From positions 1 to 36,204 of the forward strand of contig JAFZQH010000010.1 of the NCBI GenBank assembly GCA_017550165.1: a DNA stretch of 36,204 nt, read 5' to 3'. The stretch's first letter is position 1. Each line of letters begins with the position of its first letter. The translations under genes were made by a program, and so were the position numbers. Below the pieces are notes generated by a model. The model was not told the origin of the DNA and did not search any database. It worked only from the letters and a program-made list of their open reading frames with translations. This document shows, piece after piece, positions 32,499-36,204 of the stretch. The DNA comes from Lachnospiraceae bacterium. GTDB lineage: Bacteria > Bacillota > Clostridia > Lachnospirales > Lachnospiraceae.

Positions 32499-33569
32499 AT
32501 GTTAGACATCAGAATCGAGAAGACTAAAAACCCGAAGCCGATTCCCGGCCCGGACAATCCGTTGACATTCGGTACCATTTTCACGGACCATATGTTCATT
32601 ATGAATTATCAGACGGGAAAAGGATGGTTTGATCCCAGGATCGTGGAGTACCAGAAGATAGCTTTAGAGCCCTCTGCCATGGTATTCCATTACGGACAGG
32701 AAATGTTCGAGGGACTTAAAGCATATAAGGCGGATGATGGACGTATCCTTCTTTTCAGGCCTGATAAGAATATCGAGAGAGCCAACAATTCCAACAGGAG
32801 ACTCTGCATCCCGGAGATCCCGGAGGATCTCTTCTTAGAGGCCATCAAGAAGCTTGTTAAGACTGATGAGGCGTGGATCCCCACAAAGCCCGGAACATCC
32901 CTGTACATCAGGCCCTTTGTTATCGCTACAGATGAATTCTTAGGTGTAAGACCTTCAGATACATATCTCTTCATGATCATCTGCTCGCCGGTAGGCGCTT
33001 ACTATCCGGAAGGACTTAACCCGGTTAAGATCTGGATCGAGGATGATTATGTAAGAGCCGTTAAGGGTGGTATCGGCGAGGCCAAGACCGGCGGTAACTA
33101 TGTTGCTTCACTTGCAGCTCAGGTTAAGGCTCATGACGAAGGATATTCACAGGTTCTGTGGCTTGACGGTATTGAAAGAAAATATATCGAAGAAGTAGGA
33201 GCAATGAACATCTTCTTTAAGATAGACGGAACAGTAGTTACACCTATGCTTAACGGAAGTATCCTTCCCGGTGTTACAAGGAATTCCTGCATCGAACTGT
33301 GCAAGGAGTGGGGATTGCCGGTAGAAGAGAGAAGGATTTCTGCTGAGGAGCTCTTTACCGCAGCAAGGCAGGGCCGTCTTGATGAGTGCTGGGGCAGCGG
33401 AACAGCGGCAGTTATCTCACCTGTAGGACACCTCCGCTGGATGAACGAGGTTATCCAGATCCATGACGGCGGCATCGGGCCTATCAGCCAGAAGCTTTAC
33501 GATACAGTGACAGGCATCCAGCTTGGCAGGATCGAAGGACCTGCCGGATGGTCAGTAGAAGTAAAATAA
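32499..33569 (+). CDS. ilvE: branched-chain-amino-acid aminotransferase
   Basis: This PLP enzyme transfers amino groups between glutamate and the branched-chain 2-oxoacids, the last step of valine, leucine and isoleucine synthesis. The 356-residue length and features fit the longer fold-type IV class: YGQEMFEGLKAYK near 61-73, the PLP lysine in GEAKTGGNYVAS (near residue 198), LDGIERKYIEEVGAMNIFF near 221-239, and ECWGSGTAAVISPV near 293-306. It is 61 bases after ilvN, with TTGGAGG before ATG. It ends before a strong terminator, completing the ilvBNE operon. Confidence 0.94.
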   Translation: MLDIRIEKTKNPKPIPGPDNPLTFGTIFTDHMFIMNYQTGKGWFDPRIVEYQKIALEPSAMVFHYGQEMFEGLKAYKADDGRILLFRPDKNIERANNSNRRLCIPEIPEDLFLEAIKKLVKTDEAWIPTKPGTSLYIRPFVIATDEFLGVRPSDTYLFMIICSPVGAYYPEGLNPVKIWIEDDYVRAVKGGIGEAKTGGNYVASLAAQVKAHDEGYSQVLWLDGIERKYIEEVGAMNIFFKIDGTVVTPMLNGSILPGVTRNSCIELCKEWGLPVEERRISAEELFTAARQGRLDECWGSGTAAVISPVGHLRWMNEVIQIHDGGIGPISQKLYDTVTGIQLGRIEGPAGWSVEVK

Positions 33570-33585
33570 ATAGTTTTTTATAAGG

Positions 33586-33618
33586 AGAGTCAGGGCTTCT
33601 GCCCTGACTCTTTATTTG
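33586..33618 (+). terminator. intrinsic terminator of the ilv operon
   Basis: AGAGTCAGGGC (33586-33596) pairs perfectly with GCCCTGACTCT (33601-33611) over loop TTCT, with T-rich TTTATTT after it. The CAGGGC core also occurs in the terminator at 14217-14244. Confidence 0.92.
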
Positions 33619-33650
33619 AACTCTTTCCTGTGGATTAATGAGCAAGGTGC

Positions 33651-33713
33651 TTGATTTATCGTTGGAATGATATTATAATAAGTATGAAAAATGATACTAA
33701 AATAAGTATTATT
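33651..33713 (+). promoter_or_regulatory. promoter and operator of the toxin-antitoxin pair
   Basis: TTGATT (33651-33656) and a perfect TATAAT (33674-33679) are 17 bases apart. AATAAGTAT occurs twice (33677-33685 and 33701-33709), 24 bases apart, and ATACT (33694-33698) with AGTAT (33705-33709) makes an inverted pair between and within them. This spans the expected transcription start, as in autoregulated antitoxin operators. Confidence 0.7.
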
Positions 33714-33727
33714 TTATGGAGGCATAT

Positions 33728-34045
33728 ATGACTGCGATAAAAGGAACAACTATAAAAACTGAATTCAAGAGGATATGTGAACTTGCTAATAAAGGGGAGA
33801 CATTTATTATTACTCGTCCGGGGAATGAAAATGTTGTGATCCTTTCTGAGAAAGAGTACCAACAGCTTATTCGTGCGAAGGCGTATGCTGAACGTCTTTC
33901 CGGCCTGGTCTCCGCAGGGACGAGTGCGGAAGATACATACCCTGAAGGTTTTTTTGAACTGTTTGGTTCGGGAAAGGCACTGGGGCTTGACGAGTCACCG
34001 GAAGAATTGTCATTTTCAAATGATGTAAAGAGAGAGGTACTATGA
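33728..34045 (+). CDS. antitoxin, Phd/YefM-like
   Basis: The ATG at 33728 is chosen because TGGAGG lies 5 bases before it; an in-frame ATG at 33716 overlaps that site. The 105-residue product begins with the compact DNA-binding fold typical of Phd/YefM antitoxins (IKTEFKRICELANKGETFIITRPGNENVVILSEKEY, positions about 8-43). A helical, acidic C-terminal tail (SPEELSFSNDVKREVL) probably wraps the toxin. Its stop overlaps the toxin start as ATGA. It should repress its own promoter with the toxin. Confidence 0.88.
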   Translation: MTAIKGTTIKTEFKRICELANKGETFIITRPGNENVVILSEKEYQQLIRAKAYAERLSGLVSAGTSAEDTYPEGFFELFGSGKALGLDESPEELSFSNDVKREVL

Positions 34046-34449
34046 ACTACATTCTTGATACCAACACAATAATATATTTTATCAAAGGAACATACCCATC
34101 TCTTGAAACGCGTTTAAAGAATACTCCCGCACAGTCTGTCTTCATTCCTGCTATCGTCAAAGCTGAGATAGAATACGGAGCAAGGAAGAGCCGTGATTAC
34201 GAGAAAACCATTGAAATATATCGAAAGTTTTTTGAAGCATTCAGGATCGTTCCATTTGATGGCAATATGAGTATTGAATACGGACGTATCAGGTCAGACC
34301 TTGAGAAACGCGGAGATATCATAGGGCCTAATGATCTTATCATAGCCGCCACCGCTCTTTCCATGGGAGGAAGGCTGATCACACATAATACATCAGAATT
34401 TGGGAGGATAGAAGGCATTTTGCTGGAAGATTGGACTGAAACGTCATAA
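34042..34449 (+). CDS. toxin, VapC-like PIN-domain ribonuclease
   Basis: The 135-residue PIN-domain protein is probably an RNase that blocks translation when the antitoxin is lost. The acidic active-site residues are Asp6 (ILDTNTII), Glu42 (VKAEIEYGA), Asp98 (GPNDLIIAATA) and a fourth position, Asn116 in THNTSEF, with Glu119 nearby; Asn at this place is common in VapC. Start overlaps the antitoxin stop by 4 bases, the standard coupling. The target RNA is unknown. Confidence 0.9.
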   Translation: MNYILDTNTIIYFIKGTYPSLETRLKNTPAQSVFIPAIVKAEIEYGARKSRDYEKTIEIYRKFFEAFRIVPFDGNMSIEYGRIRSDLEKRGDIIGPNDLIIAATALSMGGRLITHNTSEFGRIEGILLEDWTETS

Positions 34450-34495
34450 ATAAAAATGCGAAAAAAAGAAAAATCACAGAAATCTGCAAATTTTT

Positions 34496-34544
34496 GGTTG
34501 GAAAAGTTATAAAAATATGATATATTGGGGTTGGAAAAGTTATA
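34496..34544 (+). promoter_or_regulatory. promoter with 16-base direct repeats
   Basis: TTGGAA (34498-34503) and TATATT (34521-34526) are 17 bases apart. GGTTGGAAAAGTTATA is present exactly twice, at 34496-34511 (over the -35 box) and 34529-34544 (around the expected transcription start), 33 bases apart, about three helical turns. This fits an operator pair on one DNA face or a duplicated promoter element. It serves the short reading frame at 34558. Confidence 0.6.
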
Positions 34545-34557
34545 TGAGGAGCAAGAT

Positions 34558-34665
34558 ATGCTATACCTGCCGATATATATGTTGATGTTCATAGATGAAG
34601 ATGATCCGGGAACAAGGAGGTACGCCATGAATCTCGGCACACTTAGATTAAAACCAAGCAACTAA
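34558..34665 (+). CDS. candidate 35-residue peptide gene
   Basis: ATG at 34558 follows GAGGAGCAAGAT, a good ribosome site at normal spacing. The 35-residue product starts MLYLPIYMLMFIDEDDPGTR and ends LRLKPSN. The first 11 residues are hydrophobic, the rest charged and polar. It has its own promoter upstream and a strong terminator starting 2 bases after the stop codon, so the unit is complete. No family is recognised. It could be a small regulatory or toxic peptide, or a leader remnant of a lost gene. It sits next to the toxin-antitoxin pair, but a link is only suggested by position. Confidence 0.5.
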   Translation: MLYLPIYMLMFIDEDDPGTRRYAMNLGTLRLKPSN

Positions 34666-34690
34666 AAAGGAGCGGCGAGCCGCTCCTTTT
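34664..34690. terminator. bidirectional intrinsic terminator
   Basis: AGGAGCGGC (34668-34676) pairs with GCCGCTCCT (34679-34687), effectively a 7-8 base stem with a small loop. T-run 34687-34690 follows on the plus strand, and the A-run 34664-34668 gives T's on the minus strand. It serves the peptide gene and the minus-strand gene ending at 34706. Confidence 0.9.
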
Positions 34691-34705
34691 GTATACTTTA
34701 TGATG

Positions 34706-36037
34706 TTAATTGGTCCCGAAAAATCCTACCGTATCCCAGAAACCGTTATATTTACCGCCGCTTCCGGAACTGTCCATGTTGCCTCTGGTTCTCATAAAGT
34801 AATTGGTACATAATACGATAATATTGGGATCAAAATTACTCAGCTTACCGAATAAGGGAACCTGGTCCTTTTGTGCCACTTTCCATCCGCAGATCTGGCT
34901 GTATGTATTCTTATTAACCTTTGCAGACCATTTGCTGTACACATTCGGCATATAGTCCTTAGCCAGACTGAAGGATTCCATCCACTTCTCAGGCGGTGTC
35001 TCATTATTAAGGTTTGCAGCAGTATTGCATACCTGCTCGGCCTTACCGTTGGTATACTTGTAGATCACCACGGAAGGATTGCAAAAACCTGCCTCATGGG
35101 TGGTAACTGAATAAATATCCGTGAAATAGATGTATGAGTAGCCGTCTCTTTTCTCGTATGCTACCTGGGCAACATTATCGCAATTGCCGTATTCTGCCGA
35201 TCGTCCGCAGTTGACTTTCTGAACCTTGCCGTTAATATAATCATATACAAATAACTGATTATATCCGGCTCCCGTGTTTGCATTATAATTCCATATAACA
35301 AGAAGATTCTCCAGCTGCCCGTCATTATCCAGATCAACATAACCCAATGCTACAGCACCGCTTTTGCCGTTGGAAGATTTGAACTCGCCAAACTCATCCC
35401 CGTAAGAACAGGAGTAATCCATGCTCGCATTACCCAATGAACCGTATTCATCTTTCACCGCAGTAGCGTACAGCTGCTTAAGCTTCGTTTCGGAAATCTC
35501 TGATGAGGCGCTCGAAGCCTGAGAGGATTGAGCCTGAGACTGAGCCTGAGACTGAGCCTGAGAGGGCTGAGCCTGCGACTGAGCTTGAGATTGAGCCTGT
35601 GACTGAGCCGGAGCTTGCGACTGAGCCTGTGACATCATGTCATTCACTCTGGAGGATATCGCCTGTTTCTCAGCGTCTGATAGCTGCTTGTCACCATTAT
35701 TCATTCCTCTAATGATAAAGAAAGCAGCTACGCCAATGGCGATAAGGGCTACAACCGCTATGATGGCGATGATGGGGCCTTTGCCGCCTTTCTTAGGCGG
35801 TTGACTGTAGCCACCGTACTGTGGCTGCCCATATTGCTGCTGCGGCTGCCCATATTGCGGCTGGGGCTGCTGATATTGCTGCTGAGGTTGCTGATATTGC
35901 GGCTGGGGCTGCTGATACTGCTGCTGAGGTTGCTGGTATTGCTGCTGCCCGGCCGGCGCCTGCTCCATGGGACTTCCGCAGGCGGTACAGAATTTAACTC
36001 CCTCCGGCACCTGGGCACCGCATTTTGTACAAAACAT
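34706..36037 (-). CDS. zinc-ribbon membrane protein with Gln/Pro and Ser/Gln/Ala repeats
   Basis: The ATG at 36037 is chosen since GGGGGAG is just upstream and the protein then begins with MFCTKCGAQV, the normal zinc-ribbon start; an in-frame start at 36172 would add 45 residues with no family character. The 443-residue product has a zinc ribbon (Cys3, Cys6, Cys17, Cys20), a Gln/Pro/Tyr-rich linker (about 31-80), a membrane helix (about 88-109), then a Ser/Gln/Ala-repeat stalk (about 136-190). The C-terminal domain of about 250 residues includes GYVDLDNDGQLENLLVIWNY, which resembles acidic metal-binding loops of repeat proteins. So the ribbon is inside the cell and the C-terminal domain outside. 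Function unknown; membrane zinc-ribbon proteins of this kind are common in clostridia. Confidence 0.85.
   Translation of the reverse strand: MFCTKCGAQVPEGVKFCTACGSPMEQAPAGQQQYQQPQQQYQQPQPQYQQPQQQYQQPQPQYGQPQQQYGQPQYGGYSQPPKKGGKGPIIAIIAVVALIAIGVAAFFIIRGMNNGDKQLSDAEKQAISSRVNDMMSQAQSQAPAQSQAQSQAQSQAQPSQAQSQAQSQAQSSQASSASSEISETKLKQLYATAVKDEYGSLGNASMDYSCSYGDEFGEFKSSNGKSGAVALGYVDLDNDGQLENLLVIWNYNANTGAGYNQLFVYDYINGKVQKVNCGRSAEYGNCDNVAQVAYEKRDGYSYIYFTDIYSVTTHEAGFCNPSVVIYKYTNGKAEQVCNTAANLNNETPPEKWMESFSLAKDYMPNVYSKWSAKVNKNTYSQICGWKVAQKDQVPLFGKLSNFDPNIIVLCTNYFMRTRGNMDSSGSGGKYNGFWDTVGFFGTN
35510..35640 (-). repeat. imperfect in-frame repeats coding the Ser/Gln/Ala stalk
   Basis: Repeated 12-base units of the type GAGCCTGAGACT/GAGCCTGCGACT (plus-strand view) code for AQSQ units within the zinc-ribbon protein. 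The units differ at third positions. Length variation by slippage is possible between strains. Confidence 0.8.
35815..35950 (-). repeat. imperfect in-frame repeats coding the Gln/Pro/Tyr linker
   Basis: Tandem units such as TGCTGATATTGCTGCTGAGGT (plus-strand, 21 or 24 bases with variants) code for YQQPQ and QQPQ units just before the membrane helix of the zinc-ribbon protein. The region is coding and not a CRISPR array. Confidence 0.8.
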
Positions 36038-36068
36038 AGATACTCCCCCTTTTCGTTTATTCTTTTTA

Positions 36069-36085
36069 GGCGTTTGCGAAACGCC
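36069..36085. promoter_or_regulatory. inverted repeat in the leader of the zinc-ribbon gene
   Basis: GGCGTTT (36069-36075) and AAACGCC (36079-36085) are perfect complements around GCG, 32 bases before the zinc-ribbon start codon. No T-run follows on the minus strand, so a leader hairpin or operator is more likely than a terminator. No confident promoter for this gene was found in 36086-36172. Confidence 0.4.
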
Positions 36086-36124
36086 AAAAGCCGCATAAAT
36101 ACAGCGTTTTTTCATTAATAAAAA

Positions 36125-36193
36125 TGAATAACCCCTCACCAGATATGGTACAATAGAATTGACAAGAAACACTGACCAATACTGAGAAAGGAG
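36125..36193 (+). promoter_or_regulatory. promoter and ribosome site of a gene starting beyond the right edge
   Basis: TACAAT (36149-36154) with an extended -10 TG (TGGTACAAT) and a weak TGAATA at 36125-36130 make a plausible promoter. AAAGGAG at 36187-36193 is a strong ribosome binding site. No start codon at normal spacing is seen before base 36204, so the start lies just outside. Confidence 0.55.
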
Positions 36194-36204
36194 TTATTCT
36201 GATA

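Noticed and set aside
35500-35950. CRISPR-like array
   Set aside because: The repeats are short, in-frame, lack unique spacers and code for low-complexity protein segments.
36038-36172. Longer N-terminus of the zinc-ribbon protein
   Set aside because: The extension has no family character, while a strong ribosome site precedes the inner ATG that starts the zinc ribbon.

Overview
The window reads like a chromosomal segment of a Gram-positive clostridium, most likely a Lachnospiraceae-type anaerobe. The evidence is AGGAGG-type ribosome binding sites, sigma-A-like promoters, many lipoproteins with a lipobox followed by a Ser/Ala-rich tether, a BspA-type leucine-rich repeat protein with bacterial Ig-like domains, a C69 dipeptidase, a ferredoxin-dependent 2-oxoacid oxidoreductase and a preQ1 riboswitch in front of a QueT transporter gene. 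This family-level placement is inference. No rRNA, tRNA, insertion sequence, phage gene or CRISPR array was seen.

Layout. (1) 1-564: the possible tail of a gene, then a strongly structured probable non-coding RNA (about 152-360) with terminators and a promoter. (2) 565-8865: surface and envelope genes. These are an exported HAD phosphatase lipoprotein, apt, a large coiled-coil surface protein, a membrane-anchored C69 dipeptidase, a solute-binding lipoprotein whose two lobes seem to be in swapped order, and a Ser/Ala-tethered lipoprotein. (3) 8947-12952: an hslO-nadE-MFS transporter operon with overlapping or nearly touching genes. (4) 12973-14202: a preQ1 riboswitch, queT, and a cytoplasmic protein of unknown function. 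(5) 14251-18213: a sodium:solute symporter surrounded by three related small lipoproteins. (6) 18338-23489: a GNAT acetyltransferase and an iorA-iorB-paaK-ACT-tetR cluster that interconverts aryl-pyruvates, aryl-acetyl-CoA and aryl-acetates. (7) 23644-27664: an MMPL/RND-type membrane exporter with an exported LxxG-repeat partner. (8) 27798-30078: a leucine-rich repeat surface protein and folA. (9) 30104-33618: ilvB-ilvN-ilvE with its own promoter. (10) 33651-34690: a Phd/YefM-VapC-like toxin-antitoxin pair with a clear promoter and operator, followed by a separate transcription unit for a 35-residue peptide. (11) 34706-36204: a zinc-ribbon membrane protein with low-complexity repeats, and the promoter of a gene starting just beyond the right edge.

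Functional picture. The housekeeping content covers purine salvage (apt), NAD synthesis (nadE), folate (folA), queuosine precursor uptake (queT), redox chaperoning (hslO) and branched-chain amino acid synthesis (ilvBNE). The iorAB-paaK-ACT group fits either aromatic amino acid fermentation or reverse-direction synthesis from aryl-acetates. Much of the rest is exported or surface-anchored. The most interesting items are the long hairpin RNA at the left end, the peptide unit beside the toxin-antitoxin pair, the permuted-looking binding protein, and the cysteine-rich insert in IlvB.
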